From NCBI RefSeq assembly GCF_026004115.1, contig NZ_BPIM01000001.1, forward strand, positions 2,460,501 to 2,524,500: 64,000 bases of DNA. Reading direction: 5' to 3'. Positions within the stretch are counted from its first letter, which is position 1. Each line of letters begins with the position of its first letter. The notes under the pieces were generated by a model, which worked only from the letters and a program-made list of their open reading frames with translations, did not search any database and was not told the DNA's origin. The stretch comes from Meiothermus sp. GTDB lineage: Bacteria > Deinococcota > Deinococci > Deinococcales > Thermaceae. Shown piece by piece: positions 42,957-52,110 of this stretch. The translations under genes and the position numbers were made by a program.

Positions 42957-44012
42957 ATGAGTGAAGCCCCCAAACCCTCCCTCGAGCCCCAAGCCGTGAT
43001 GGATGCTGCCGCCAAGTTGCGCACCCTGTTGCTGGAAGTCAAGAAGGTAATTGTCGGTCAAGACCTGATGTTAGAACGCATGGTGGTGGCGCTCCTGGCA
43101 CGGGGCCACATCCTGATTGAAGGGGTGCCGGGACTGGCCAAAACCCTGGCCATCAAGACCATGGCCGAGGCCATTGGGGCCAGCTTCAAGCGCATCCAGT
43201 TCACCCCCGACCTGGTGCCTGCCGACCTGGTGGGTACGCGCATCTACAACCCCAAAGAAGCCAACTTCGAGGTGGAGCTGGGCCCGATTTTCGCCAACCT
43301 GATTCTGGCCGATGAAATTAACCGGGCCCCCGCCAAGATTCAGTCCGCCCTGCTGGAGGCCATGCAGGAGCGGCAGGTCACCATCGGCCACGAGACCTTC
43401 AAGCTGCCCGACCCCTTTTTGGTGCTGGCCACCCAGAACCCCATCGAGTCGGAAGGCACCTACTTCCTGCCCGAAGCCCAGGTAGACCGCTTTATGTTCA
43501 AGGTCTGGATCGACTACCCTGCCTTCTACGAGGAGATGACCGTGGTAGACCGAGTTTCTACCAAGTTCGAGCGGGTAGCCGAGGTGCTCAGTGGTGACGA
43601 CCTGCGCTACTTGCAGGCCATGGCCGACCAGGTTCATGTCCACCAGGCCGTGACCGAATATGCCGTGCGGCTCACCCGCGCGACCCGCGACCCCGGCGAG
43701 GTAGGGTTGTCGAACCTGAAAAAGTACATCAGCTTTGGTGGAAGCCCCCGCGCCAGCGTGAACCTGATTCTGGGCGCCAAAGCCCTGGCGATTGTACGGG
43801 GCCGTGAGTACGCCCTGCCCGAGGACGTGCGCGACCTGGCCCCCGAGGTGTTGCGCCACCGGGTGATTCTTTCCTACGAGGCCCTGGCCGACGAGGTGAA
43901 GCTCGAGGAAGTGGTACAGAAGATTATCGCCGCTACCCCTTTGCCCAAGGTGCACATTGGCGACCCCTACCGTGATACCCGCCCAACGGTTACGGAAAAT
44001 CCTTCGGCCTAG
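42957..44012 (+). CDS. MoxR-family AAA+ ATPase
   Basis: A 351-residue MoxR ATPase. Walker A is GVPGLAKTLAIKTM (about 49-62, an unusual AKT version typical of the family), Walker B is ANLILADEINRAPAK, then sensor 1 LATQNPIE, the Arg-finger/PEAQVDRFMFK region and a C-terminal lid domain. MoxR proteins act as chaperones that insert metals or assemble VWA-protein complexes. It leads a gene set with DUF58 and VWA partners, the classical arrangement. Confidence 0.94.
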   Translation: MSEAPKPSLEPQAVMDAAAKLRTLLLEVKKVIVGQDLMLERMVVALLARGHILIEGVPGLAKTLAIKTMAEAIGASFKRIQFTPDLVPADLVGTRIYNPKEANFEVELGPIFANLILADEINRAPAKIQSALLEAMQERQVTIGHETFKLPDPFLVLATQNPIESEGTYFLPEAQVDRFMFKVWIDYPAFYEEMTVVDRVSTKFERVAEVLSGDDLRYLQAMADQVHVHQAVTEYAVRLTRATRDPGEVGLSNLKKYISFGGSPRASVNLILGAKALAIVRGREYALPEDVRDLAPEVLRHRVILSYEALADEVKLEEVVQKIIAATPLPKVHIGDPYRDTRPTVTENPSA

Positions 44013-44036
44013 CGCAACCTAAAGCTGTGGTGGCCT

Positions 44037-45029
44037 ATGCTCTTTCGACGAGCCAGCAAAAACAAAATTGAAATCACCCTGACGCCAGAGCCCAAAGAGG
44101 CCATGCCCCCTTCACGCGAGCTACCGGCGGAGCTCCTGCGGAAGCTCGAGTTCAAGGTATTGAAGCGCCTGGACGGTTTTTTGTTTGGCGATTACACCGG
44201 CTTTTTCTACGGTCCCAGCCTGGACTTAGCCGAGGTACGGGAGTACCAGCCCGGCGACGAAGTGCGCCGCATCGACTGGAACGTGACCGCCCGCACCGGC
44301 AAGATTCACATCCGGCAGTACCGCGAAGAGAAGGAGGTCACGGTCTGGCTGGTGGTGGATTTATCGGCCTCGATGCGGTTTGGCACCCGGCGGGTGCTGA
44401 AGGCAGAGGAGGCGCTGGAGTTTGTCGGTACGGCGGCGGCCATCGTGGCCCGCCACGGGGATAAGGTGGGGGCCATCGGCTTTTCGGAGGCCGGCATGCG
44501 GGTGGTGCCTCCGGGCACGGGCCGTCGGCAGGCCCTGCGAATTTTGCACGAGCTGTATGGCTTGCTGGCGCTCGGCCAGGGGCAAGCCGCACCATCCCGT
44601 GCGCCGCACGCTTCCCTGGAGCAAGCCCTGGAGCACATTGCCAAAACCCTCAAGCGCAGGGCCCTGCTCTTTGTGGTGTCCGACTTCCTGAACCCCCAAC
44701 CGGAGCAGGCGCTCCCTTGGACGCAGGGACTGCGTCGGCTGGCCTACCGGCACGATGTGGTGGCGGTGCGCATCTTCGACCCTGCCGAAAAAGAGCTGCC
44801 CAGAGCCGGCGAACTGCGCATGCGCGACCCGGAGAGCGGTGAAGAGATCTGGATTGATACCAGCGACCCCCGGGTTCGCCGTGCCCACGCGGCGTTGGTG
44901 CAGGCCCGAGAAGCCATGCTCGAGCGCACCCTGCGGGCCGCCCAGGTGGATGTGCTCAACCTGTCCACGGCCCAGGAAATTGTAGAACCCTTGCTCAAGT
45001 TCACCTTACGCAGAAGGGGGCGAAGATGA
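44037..45029 (+). CDS. DUF58-domain protein
   Basis: A 330-residue soluble protein with the DUF58 signature REYQPGDEVRRIDWNVTARTG (about 67-87), followed by a VWA-like fold with VVDLSASMRFG (a DxSxS metal site). It is the usual partner encoded after MoxR. It starts 24 bases after moxR and its stop overlaps the next ATG (ATGA). Confidence 0.92.
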   Translation: MLFRRASKNKIEITLTPEPKEAMPPSRELPAELLRKLEFKVLKRLDGFLFGDYTGFFYGPSLDLAEVREYQPGDEVRRIDWNVTARTGKIHIRQYREEKEVTVWLVVDLSASMRFGTRRVLKAEEALEFVGTAAAIVARHGDKVGAIGFSEAGMRVVPPGTGRRQALRILHELYGLLALGQGQAAPSRAPHASLEQALEHIAKTLKRRALLFVVSDFLNPQPEQALPWTQGLRRLAYRHDVVAVRIFDPAEKELPRAGELRMRDPESGEEIWIDTSDPRVRRAHAALVQAREAMLERTLRAAQVDVLNLSTAQEIVEPLLKFTLRRRGRR

Positions 45030-46090
45030 GTTTCACCTGGCCTGCTTTTTTGTGGCTCTTGCTACTAATCCCGCTGTTTATGGGCCTGCTGGTGTGGGCC
45101 AACCGACGGCGGGAGCGCACCGCCGAGGCCTTTGCCGATGCCCGCTTGCTCCCCTCGGTGGTGCGCCAACCGCCTAAAGCCCACGTGCGCTGGCCGCTGG
45201 CTCTGCAACTGCTGGCTTTGTTCCTTCTGCTTTTTGCGGCGGCCCGTCCGGTGGCCAGCCCGCCCTTGCCCACCAACAAGGCCGCCGTCGTGCTGGCGGT
45301 GGATACCTCGCGCTCCATGCTGGCCGCCGACCTCAACCCCAGCCGCCTGGAGGCCGCCAAGGCCACGGCCCGCAAGTTCATCGAGCTAGCACCTCCTACC
45401 ACCCAGATTGGGCTGGTCAGCTTTTCCGACTCGGCCTCGGCCTTGGTGATGCCCACCACCGACCGCCAAAAGCTCCTGGAGGCCATCGAGCGCCTCAAAC
45501 CGGCCCAAAACACCTCCATCGAGAACGCCATCGTGACCGGGGTGCGGATGCTGCCCGGGCGCAAGAACCTCAAGCCTCCTGCCGAATTGCAACCCCCTGG
45601 CCTGGGGCAGCCCGACCCCTTGCAGGGGGTGCCCGACCTGCCCGCGCCCGAGCAGGCCCAGTCTCCACAAGATCTGCCGCCGGGGAGTGTGGTTATTCTT
45701 TCGGACGGAGCCTCTAACGTGAGCACCAACCCCGGACTGCCCACCCGCAACAGCCTCGAGATCGCGGCCCGTTTTGCCAAAAATGCCAACGTCAAGCTCT
45801 TCACCTTCCCCATGGGGCAACCAGGGGGTACAGTGGCCCAGATTGAGGGGCGCAGCTATTACATCCCCTTCGAACCAAGGAACATGGAGCAACTGGCGCA
45901 GGCCACGGGTGGCAAAAACACCTACCCCCCCACCGAGGAGGCCCTCAAGGCCATTGCCAAAGAACTGGGCACGGTGATTCGCTGGGAGGGCACCAAAACC
46001 GAAATTGCCTCGCTACTCTCAGCATTGGCGGCCCTGCTGATGATTCTTGCCGCGGGCCTGAGCCTGCGCTGGCAGCGCCGGGTACCTTAG
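45026..46090 (+). CDS. VWA-domain membrane protein (BatA-like)
   Basis: A 354-residue BatA-like protein: N-terminal BatA segment with two membrane helices (about 5-22 and 57-75), a VWA domain (about 90-310) with the metal site VDTSRSMLAAD, a Pro-rich insert (about 185-225), and a last membrane helix (about 330-348). The VWA domain should lie on the cytosolic or periplasmic face to meet MoxR and DUF58 partners. It overlaps the preceding gene by four bases. Confidence 0.92.
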   Translation: MSFTWPAFLWLLLLIPLFMGLLVWANRRRERTAEAFADARLLPSVVRQPPKAHVRWPLALQLLALFLLLFAAARPVASPPLPTNKAAVVLAVDTSRSMLAADLNPSRLEAAKATARKFIELAPPTTQIGLVSFSDSASALVMPTTDRQKLLEAIERLKPAQNTSIENAIVTGVRMLPGRKNLKPPAELQPPGLGQPDPLQGVPDLPAPEQAQSPQDLPPGSVVILSDGASNVSTNPGLPTRNSLEIAARFAKNANVKLFTFPMGQPGGTVAQIEGRSYYIPFEPRNMEQLAQATGGKNTYPPTEEALKAIAKELGTVIRWEGTKTEIASLLSALAALLMILAAGLSLRWQRRVP

Positions 46091-46100
46091 GGGAGGGGCG

Positions 46101-46262
46101 ATGGGTTTTCTGGCACGCTGGAATCTGCTAACGCTCAGACTTATCATTTTGAGGGTGCTGCAGTCCCAGACCCTCGAGGTCAGCGGTATCCTGAGCTTGT
46201 TGGCAGCGCTGTTACTCGGCTTTAGCATTGGTGGGTCGGCTTTGAGGCGGCAGGTGGTTTGA
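46101..46262 (+). CDS. 53-residue membrane protein in the MoxR operon
   Basis: A short gene between the two VWA genes: ATG 46101 preceded by GGGGAGGGG, stop TGA at 46260-46262 immediately before the ATG of the second VWA gene. The product has a basic amphipathic N-terminus (MGFLARWNLLTLRLIILRVL), then a hydrophobic stretch ILSLLAALLLGFSIGG (about 32-47) and a basic end (ALRRQVV). Strong ribosome site and tight packing argue it is translated. I know no family; a small subunit of the Bat complex is a reasonable guess. Confidence 0.7.
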   Translation: MGFLARWNLLTLRLIILRVLQSQTLEVSGILSLLAALLLGFSIGGSALRRQVV

Positions 46263-47222
46263 ATGATGTTTATCTGGCCGTGGGCCCTGGGTTTGTTGCT
46301 CTTGGTACCCCTGCTGGTCTGGCTATACCGGCAGGGTCTACGCCCGCCAGCCGAATCGGTGGTATTGCACCCGGATGTGGCCATGCTGGCGCGGATCTCG
46401 AGGCGAGCCCAAAACTGGCGACAGCACCTCTCGGCAGGGTTGTATTTGCTGGCGCTGGTTATGGCTGTTGTTGCCCTGGCCCGCCCGACCCTTCCGGTCT
46501 TGCAGGCCGACCCCAGGGCGGCGGTGGTGCTGGCGGTGGACATCAGCCGCTCGATGCAGGCTACCGACGTGCAGCCCAGTCGATTCGAGGCTGCTAGAGC
46601 TGCGCTGCGTACTTTTATTCGTGAACTGCCGGAGGGCATGCGGGTGGCTCTGGTGACCTTTTCCCGCGACGCTCAACTGGTAGTACCCCTCACCACCGAC
46701 CGGGGGCGCTTGCTCGAGGCGGTGGACTTCCTCGAGCTGAACCTCGGCACCGCCATCGGCGACGCCATTCTGGAGAGCATTATGGCTCTGCCGCCGTTGT
46801 CCGAACGCGCCGAGGCCCCAGACCCCAGGAGCCTGGCCAGTATCATCCTGCTTACCGATGGTCGCAGTCTGGCCGGGGTGGACCCGGTAGAAGCTACCCA
46901 GGAGGCGGCCCGCCTTAAGATTCGGGTGCATGCTATTGGTATTGGCCGTACCTCCGAAGGCCCGGTGCCGGGACTGCCCGAACAGTATGCGCTGGCCGCG
47001 CAGTTCGACGAAGAGGCCCTCAAGGAGATTGCCCGGGTGGGCGACGGAGAATATTTCTTTGTGGACTCGGCGGCCAAGCTCAAAGAGGCCTACCGCACCC
47101 TGACCCGTCAGATGACGTGGCGGGTTCGTCGCGATGAGGCGACGGCGGTTTTTTCCCTGCTGGCCGCTGGGCTGTTGGTTCTTAGCCTGGCCCTGGCCCA
47201 GGTGCGGCGCAGGGTGGTTTAG
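46263..47222 (+). CDS. VWA-domain membrane protein (BatB-like)
   Basis: A 319-residue protein like the one at 45026: membrane helices near 5-20 and 58-75, a VWA domain (about 85-285) with VDISRSMQATD and ILLTDGRSLAG, and a C-terminal membrane helix (about 297-315). BatA and BatB type proteins often occur in pairs and may form a complex in the membrane. It ends the operon; 62 bases follow before the convergent gene stop. Confidence 0.92.
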   Translation: MMFIWPWALGLLLLVPLLVWLYRQGLRPPAESVVLHPDVAMLARISRRAQNWRQHLSAGLYLLALVMAVVALARPTLPVLQADPRAAVVLAVDISRSMQATDVQPSRFEAARAALRTFIRELPEGMRVALVTFSRDAQLVVPLTTDRGRLLEAVDFLELNLGTAIGDAILESIMALPPLSERAEAPDPRSLASIILLTDGRSLAGVDPVEATQEAARLKIRVHAIGIGRTSEGPVPGLPEQYALAAQFDEEALKEIARVGDGEYFFVDSAAKLKEAYRTLTRQMTWRVRRDEATAVFSLLAAGLLVLSLALAQVRRRVV

Positions 47223-47284
47223 AGCGGTCTTCGGGACCATTACACCGCGCGCAGTGCGTACTGGTGGAGGGAAGCACGATGGCC

Positions 47285-47893
47285 TCAAGCTTCAGCCGTG
47301 GTGCTCGAGATAGAGCCCTGGCGCATGAGGGCCTGGGCGAGCTCGAGCCGCGCAATGAGGGAGGGCGCCTCCAGCAGCGCTTGCCGGTCCGCAGCCGATA
47401 CCCGCAGGTTAACGCACAAAAAGGAAGCCTGATAAAGGGGGTCGTCGGGCAGGTTGGCAATGGCCTCTTCCAGGGCTGCGGGGTCGGCAAGCCCGGCCAT
47501 GTAGCTGCGAAAGGTGTCCATGGCGTCCCAGGCCGCCACAATCTCTTCGCTACGGGCGCTGCGCTCGAGCAAGTAAGGAATGTCAAGGGTTGTCTGATAG
47601 AGGTTTTTTTCGAAAACCCCCACGCCCTCCACACGGCACCGGTCGCCGCCCCGGCAGACGATGTTGAAGGTGCCATCGGGGTTTTCAGAAGCAGCCAGCA
47701 AGTCCACGTAGCCCCCCACCTCGCGGGGGCCCGACGCGGTAGCCAGGGTAATGACAAACCGCCGCTGGTCTTCGCTTTGGGCCAGCAAATCGCGCACCAT
47801 CTGTTTATAGCGCTCCTCGAAGATGTAAAGCGGAATGAGGAGCCCAGGAAAGACCACCGTTTCGGGAAGAGGGAAAAGAGGCAGGCGCTTCAC
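47285..47893 (-). CDS. Lon N-terminal (LON substrate-binding) domain protein
   Basis: A 202-residue protein consisting of a LON N-terminal domain only: KRLPLFPLPETVVFPGLLIPLYIFEERYKQMV, then GYVDLLAASENPDGT and a helical part. It resembles the substrate-recognition domain of Lon without protease or ATPase, as in many bacteria; its partner is unknown. The GTG at 47893 stands six bases after TATTTT (47900-47905), so it is taken as the start; a GTG two codons earlier touches that box. Confidence 0.88.
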   Translation of the reverse strand: MKRLPLFPLPETVVFPGLLIPLYIFEERYKQMVRDLLAQSEDQRRFVITLATASGPREVGGYVDLLAASENPDGTFNIVCRGGDRCRVEGVGVFEKNLYQTTLDIPYLLERSARSEEIVAAWDAMDTFRSYMAGLADPAALEEAIANLPDDPLYQASFLCVNLRVSAADRQALLEAPSLIARLELAQALMRQGSISSTTAEA

Positions 47894-48004
47894 ATTCACA
47901 AAATAGCCCAGTGGGGGTTGTAGGTGTGCAACGGCGATTCCTATCGCCGCTTTATTAACCTATGTTACATTCAGTCGGTATATCTGCTCAATATAACAAA
48001 GGGC

Positions 48005-49735
48005 ATGAAAAAATATGCAGCAATACTCCTTTTCATGCTGGGTTTCGGACTGGCCCAGCCGACAGCCACGGGCACCGGGGGTGCCGCCGCCACTGTGGAT
48101 GCCCTGGCGACCCGCGCCGCTATGGACATCCTGGCCCAGGGCGGGAACGCCATCGATGCCGCAGTGGCCGCCGCAGCGGTGCTGGGGGTGACCGAGCCTT
48201 ACTCCTGCGGAATTGGCGGTGGGGGCTTTATGGTGGTCTACCTGGCCAAGGATAAACGGGTGGTGACCATCGACCACCGGGAGGTGGCCCCGGCCTATTT
48301 CAATCCCAGCGTGTTTAACGGCCCCAACGGTCAGCCGCTGCCCTTTGCCGAGCGGGTCAACAGCGGTCTTTCGGTCGGGGTTCCCGGCACGGTCAAGGGC
48401 TGGGAGGAAGCCCTGGCCCGTTATGGCTCCATGTCCCTGGGCCGGGTTTTGCAGCCGGCCATTCGGGTAGCGCAGCAGGGCTTTACGGTCGATGCCACTT
48501 TTGCTGCCCAGACCCAGGCCAACCTCCAGCGCTTCCGCTACTTCACCTCCACCAGCGCTCTTTTTCTGCCGGGCGGCAATGTACCTGCGGTGGGCTCTAC
48601 TTTTCGTAACCCCGACCTGGCCCGTACCTACTTGCTCCTGGCCTCGGGGGGAAGCCGTGCTTTCTATACAGGCCCCCTCGCCCAGGCCATTGTCAATACG
48701 GTCAACAACCCGCCCATCGCGCCCGAGGTGACCGCCAACATCCGTCCGGGCCGCATGACCCTTGCGGACCTGGCCAACTACGAAGCGCGCATCCGTCAGC
48801 CGATTGTGAGTAGCTACCGGGGCTATACCCTCTACGGAATGGGTTTGCCCAGCAGTGGAGGGCCTACCATCGCCCTGGCCCTGAATCTGCTCGAGGGTTT
48901 CGATCTTAAGGCCCTGCCCCGCGAGCGGGCGCTGCATCTGTACCTCGAGGCTTCCCGTCTGGCTTTTGCCGATCGCAACGCCTACATGGGAGACCCCGAG
49001 TTTTTGGATGCACCCATGGCCGGCTTGCTCTCCAAGAAATACGCCGAAGAACGCCGCAAGGCCATCGGTGAGCGGGCCGCCGAGGGTTCGGTGCAGGCAG
49101 GGGACCCCTATCCCTTCCAGCAAGACCCCTCCACCCCGCTGAGACCAAGAGCGCAAACACAGCGTTGGGAAGGGGAGTCCACTACCCACCTCACCGTGAG
49201 CGACAAGGAAGGCAATATTGTTTCTTATACCTTTACCATCGAGTCCACCGGCGGCAACGCCATGGTGGTACCGGGGTACGGCTTCTTGCTCAACAACGAA
49301 CTCACTGACTTCGATGCAGCCGTTCCTCACCCCAACAGCCCCGAGGCTTACAAGCGTCCGCGCAGCAGCATGAGCCCCACCCTGGTCTTCCGCGATGGAA
49401 AACCGGTGCTGGCTTTGGGCTCGCCCGGCGGTGCCACCATCATCACCACGGTACTTCAGACGCTAATTAATGTGCTCGACTTTGGCATGCCCATTGACCA
49501 GGCCCTGGCCGCGCCCCGCCTGAGCCAGCGCAACCTGCAGACCACAGGTGTAGACGGAGGTTTCGAACGAAGCCCGGAGGCCCAGGCCCTCCTGGGGCTG
49601 GGCCATCGGTGGGCCCCTACCGCCGAAATTGGGGCCCTTACAGCCATTGCTTTCAATCCAGACGGCTCGGTAACGGCGGCTGCCGAGCCAGTGCGCCGGG
49701 GTGGGGGCGCGGCTGCGGTGGAACGCTCGAGGTAG
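48005..49735 (+). CDS. ggt: Gamma-glutamyltransferase
   Basis: A 576-residue exported enzyme that cleaves and transfers gamma-glutamyl groups from glutathione-like thiols. It has a signal peptide (about 1-18, ending GLAQP). The autocleavage site is the Thr of ESTTHLTVSD, freeing the small subunit that starts with the catalytic Thr. Also present are the substrate-binding GGNAMVVPGYGFLLNNELTDF and PRSSMSPTLVF. ATG 48005 starts the signal peptide, seven bases after TATAAC; a longer frame upstream has no start signal. Confidence 0.93.
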   Translation: MKKYAAILLFMLGFGLAQPTATGTGGAAATVDALATRAAMDILAQGGNAIDAAVAAAAVLGVTEPYSCGIGGGGFMVVYLAKDKRVVTIDHREVAPAYFNPSVFNGPNGQPLPFAERVNSGLSVGVPGTVKGWEEALARYGSMSLGRVLQPAIRVAQQGFTVDATFAAQTQANLQRFRYFTSTSALFLPGGNVPAVGSTFRNPDLARTYLLLASGGSRAFYTGPLAQAIVNTVNNPPIAPEVTANIRPGRMTLADLANYEARIRQPIVSSYRGYTLYGMGLPSSGGPTIALALNLLEGFDLKALPRERALHLYLEASRLAFADRNAYMGDPEFLDAPMAGLLSKKYAEERRKAIGERAAEGSVQAGDPYPFQQDPSTPLRPRAQTQRWEGESTTHLTVSDKEGNIVSYTFTIESTGGNAMVVPGYGFLLNNELTDFDAAVPHPNSPEAYKRPRSSMSPTLVFRDGKPVLALGSPGGATIITTVLQTLINVLDFGMPIDQALAAPRLSQRNLQTTGVDGGFERSPEAQALLGLGHRWAPTAEIGALTAIAFNPDGSVTAAAEPVRRGGGAAAVERSR

Positions 49736-49743
49736 CGCAGGAT

Positions 49744-50193
49744 TCAACGGTCGGCAGGCCGGTCACGGCTGGCCTGCCAGCGCTCTTGTAGCTTCTCAAA
49801 TATGCGCAACAGCTTGGCCCTGGGCAATATAACCTGCTCGGTGTAGCCCTCGCCAATCCGGTCACCCAGCTCGTTCCAAGCCGTGCAGCGGGCGTGTACG
49901 CGGTTGCCCTCGGTGCGCAAATGCTCGGCGACCACGCGAACCTTCATGCCGGGCAGGGCGGAGGCCTGGTGGTCCACGCTGACCTTGGAGCCAATGCCCT
50001 CCTCGCCTTCTTCCAGGAAGGGCAGAATAATCTTGCGGCCGGCCAGCTCCATGTGTTTGGCCATCCAGTAGGTGGCGTAAACCGGGTGCAGTTTGCCGAG
50101 CTGGGGGTCGTCCGCGTGCTCGAAGTCCACGGTCATTTCATCGCTAACTACCGTCTCGAAAGTGGCCTGGTAGCCAATGGGAATGGGTTTCAT
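49744..50193 (-). CDS. Hotdog-fold thioesterase
   Basis: A 149-residue hotdog thioesterase resembling the fluoroacetyl-CoA thioesterase FlK group: VVSDEMTVDFEHADDPQLGKLHPVYATYWMAKHMELAG, then GSKVSVDHQASALPGMKVRVVAEH and FEKL near the end. It hydrolyses short acyl-CoAs. As the last gene of the leftward aromatic-acid operon (75 bases after paaK), it may rescue CoA from dead-end aryl-CoA esters; that is inferred. Confidence 0.85.
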   Translation of the reverse strand: MKPIPIGYQATFETVVSDEMTVDFEHADDPQLGKLHPVYATYWMAKHMELAGRKIILPFLEEGEEGIGSKVSVDHQASALPGMKVRVVAEHLRTEGNRVHARCTAWNELGDRIGEGYTEQVILPRAKLLRIFEKLQERWQASRDRPADR

Positions 50194-50202
50194 AATCTTG
50201 CC

Positions 50203-50230
50203 GATAGCGAATAGCGGGTAGCGGATAGCG
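50203..50230. repeat. Heptad repeat between paaK and the thioesterase
   Basis: Four clean 7-bp units: GATAGCG, AATAGCG, GGTAGCG, GATAGCG. Less regular units continue towards 50275 and the paaK stop. Confidence 0.75.
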
Positions 50231-50268
50231 TTGTTTCTGCTTGGCTCATGGCCATCCGCTATGGGCTT

Positions 50269-51618
50269 TTAGCTTATTTTGCGCAGGTCTGCCACCCGCT
50301 TGAGCTTACCGCCCTCGCTGCGGGGGGCGCTGCCGGGGTTGATGAGCGAGACCCGCACCGAGATGCCGACGTTGTCTTTGATTTTCCTGGACACCTTTTC
50401 GCGCAGGTGGGCCAGCCGGTGGTCGGCCTCGATGACCTCGTCGGAAAGCAACTGCTGGCCAATTTCGCGGAAGAAGGGCTCGGAGACCTCGAGCTTCAAC
50501 GCCACCTCGTCCATGGTGCCCTCGCGGGTGAGCACAATCTGGTAGTGCGGGGCTACCTCGGGTATTTCCTTCAGCACCGCCTCGATCTGGGTGGGATAGA
50601 CATTGACCCCGCGCACAATCAGCATGTCGTCGGTGCGGCCTCGAATCTGGGCCATGCGGGCGTGGGTGCGTCCGGAAGGGCCGGGTTCACGGGTAATGTA
50701 GGTCAGGTCGCCGGTCCAGTAGCGCAGAATGGGCATGGCTTTTTTGGTCAGGGTGGTGAGAACCAGCACCCCCACCTCGCCCTCGGGCAGGGGCTCGCCG
50801 GTCTCGGGGTCTACAACCTCGGGGTAGAAGTGGTCTTCCCAGATGTACGAAAGCCCCTCGCGCTCGTTGACGTCCTCGTTGGAGACGCCGGGGCCGATAA
50901 TCTCCGAGAGGCCGTAGATGTTGGTGGCCTTGACCCCCAGCCCGGCGTCCACGCTCTGGCGGATGGTCTCGGTCCAGGGCTCGGCCCCCAGAATGGCGTA
51001 CTGAAGGCTAATTTCCTCGGGGGCCACCCCTCGCTTTTTGAACTCCTCGGCCAGGGTCTGGGCATAAGAGGGGGTGCAGGAGATCATCTCGGGCTTGAAG
51101 TCCTGGATGAGCATAATCTGCCGGTCGGTCATGCCGCCGGAGATGGGCACCACAATCATGCCCAGCTTTTCTGCGCCGCCGTGCAGGCCCAGCCCACCGG
51201 TAAACAGGCCGTAGCCATAAGCGTTGTGCAGCATCATGCCGGGCCGCCCCCCCGCCGCGGCCAAGGAGCGGGCCACCACCTCGGCGAACACCTCGAGGTC
51301 GCCTTTGGTGTAGCCCACCACGGTGGGCTTGCCGGTGGTGCCGGAGGAGGCGTGAATGCGGGCCAGCTCGTGGCGGGGCACGGCAAACAGGCCGAAAGGA
51401 TAGGTGTCGCGCAGGTCTTTCTTTTTGGTAAAGGGCAGTTTGTGCAGGTCTTCGATGCCGCGAATGTCAGAGGGCCTGACCCCTCGTTCGTCGAAGGCTT
51501 GCTTGTAAAAGGGTATGCGCTCGTACACGTAGGCCACCTGCTCGCGCAAGCGCTGGCTTTGCAACTCGGTGAGCTTGGGACGGGGGAGGGTCTCGAGTTC
51601 GGGTTGAAACATCGGCAT
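50269..51618 (-). CDS. paaK: Phenylacetate-CoA ligase
   Basis: A 449-residue adenylate-forming ligase: P-loop-like SSGTTGKPTVVGYTKGD (about 91-107), YGLSEIIGPGVSNE, the hinge region RGRTDDMLIVRGVNVYPTQIEAVL and a small C-terminal domain with the SEGGKLKRVAD lysine. It activates phenylacetate to phenylacetyl-CoA, the first step of the aerobic hybrid pathway. It lies nine bases past an acetyltransferase gene in the leftward operon. Confidence 0.94.
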   Translation of the reverse strand: MPMFQPELETLPRPKLTELQSQRLREQVAYVYERIPFYKQAFDERGVRPSDIRGIEDLHKLPFTKKKDLRDTYPFGLFAVPRHELARIHASSGTTGKPTVVGYTKGDLEVFAEVVARSLAAAGGRPGMMLHNAYGYGLFTGGLGLHGGAEKLGMIVVPISGGMTDRQIMLIQDFKPEMISCTPSYAQTLAEEFKKRGVAPEEISLQYAILGAEPWTETIRQSVDAGLGVKATNIYGLSEIIGPGVSNEDVNEREGLSYIWEDHFYPEVVDPETGEPLPEGEVGVLVLTTLTKKAMPILRYWTGDLTYITREPGPSGRTHARMAQIRGRTDDMLIVRGVNVYPTQIEAVLKEIPEVAPHYQIVLTREGTMDEVALKLEVSEPFFREIGQQLLSDEVIEADHRLAHLREKVSRKIKDNVGISVRVSLINPGSAPRSEGGKLKRVADLRKIS

Positions 51619-51627
51619 AGGTACCTC

Positions 51628-52110
51628 TTAGAGCTTGAGCTTCATACCTTCATGGCTGGAGATGAAGCCCAGGCGCTGATAAAAGCGGTGAGCGTCTCGG
51701 CGCGATTTGTCGGTGGTGAGCTGTACCAGTGCGCAGCCTCGCTGCCGGGCGTACTCTATAACCCACTCCATCATCACCCGGCCCAGACCCTGGTTGCGCA
51801 GGGTATGTTCAATGCGAACCGCCTCGATCTGTGCGCGCCAAGCCCCCTGACGTGATATGCCCGGTATAAGGCTGAGCTGAAAGGTGCCCACAATGCGGCC
51901 CTCCTGCTCCACCACCGCCAAAAACTGGTTGGGATCGGCCTCGATTGCCTCGAAGGCCCGGTAGTAGCTCTCGGGCAGGGGGTTGGTGAAGGCTTCTCGA
52001 GTTTGCCCCAGGGGGTCGTCGGCCAGGAGCCTTACAATCTCGGGCAGGTCGACGCGGTTGGCCCGGCGGATCAGGCCATGGCCCTTGGGCAGGGGGAAGG
52101 CTGCGCTCAT
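51628..52110 (-). CDS. GNAT-family acetyltransferase
   Basis: A 160-residue GNAT: motif A VRIEHTLRNQGLGRVMMEWVIEYARQRGC with the acetyl-CoA-binding RNQGLGR, and motif B QLTTDKSRRDAHRFYQRLGFISSHEG. Substrate unknown. The ATG at 52110 overlaps the SDR stop codon (ATGA), so it is translated as part of the operon; longer in-frame starts upstream lie inside the SDR gene. Confidence 0.85.
   Translation of the reverse strand: MSAAFPLPKGHGLIRRANRVDLPEIVRLLADDPLGQTREAFTNPLPESYYRAFEAIEADPNQFLAVVEQEGRIVGTFQLSLIPGISRQGAWRAQIEAVRIEHTLRNQGLGRVMMEWVIEYARQRGCALVQLTTDKSRRDAHRFYQRLGFISSHEGMKLKL

Noticed and set aside
50248-51855. Antisense frame of about 535 codons opposite paaK
   Set aside because: The paaK protein has all ligase motifs; the opposite product is Gly/His-rich and unrelated to anything.
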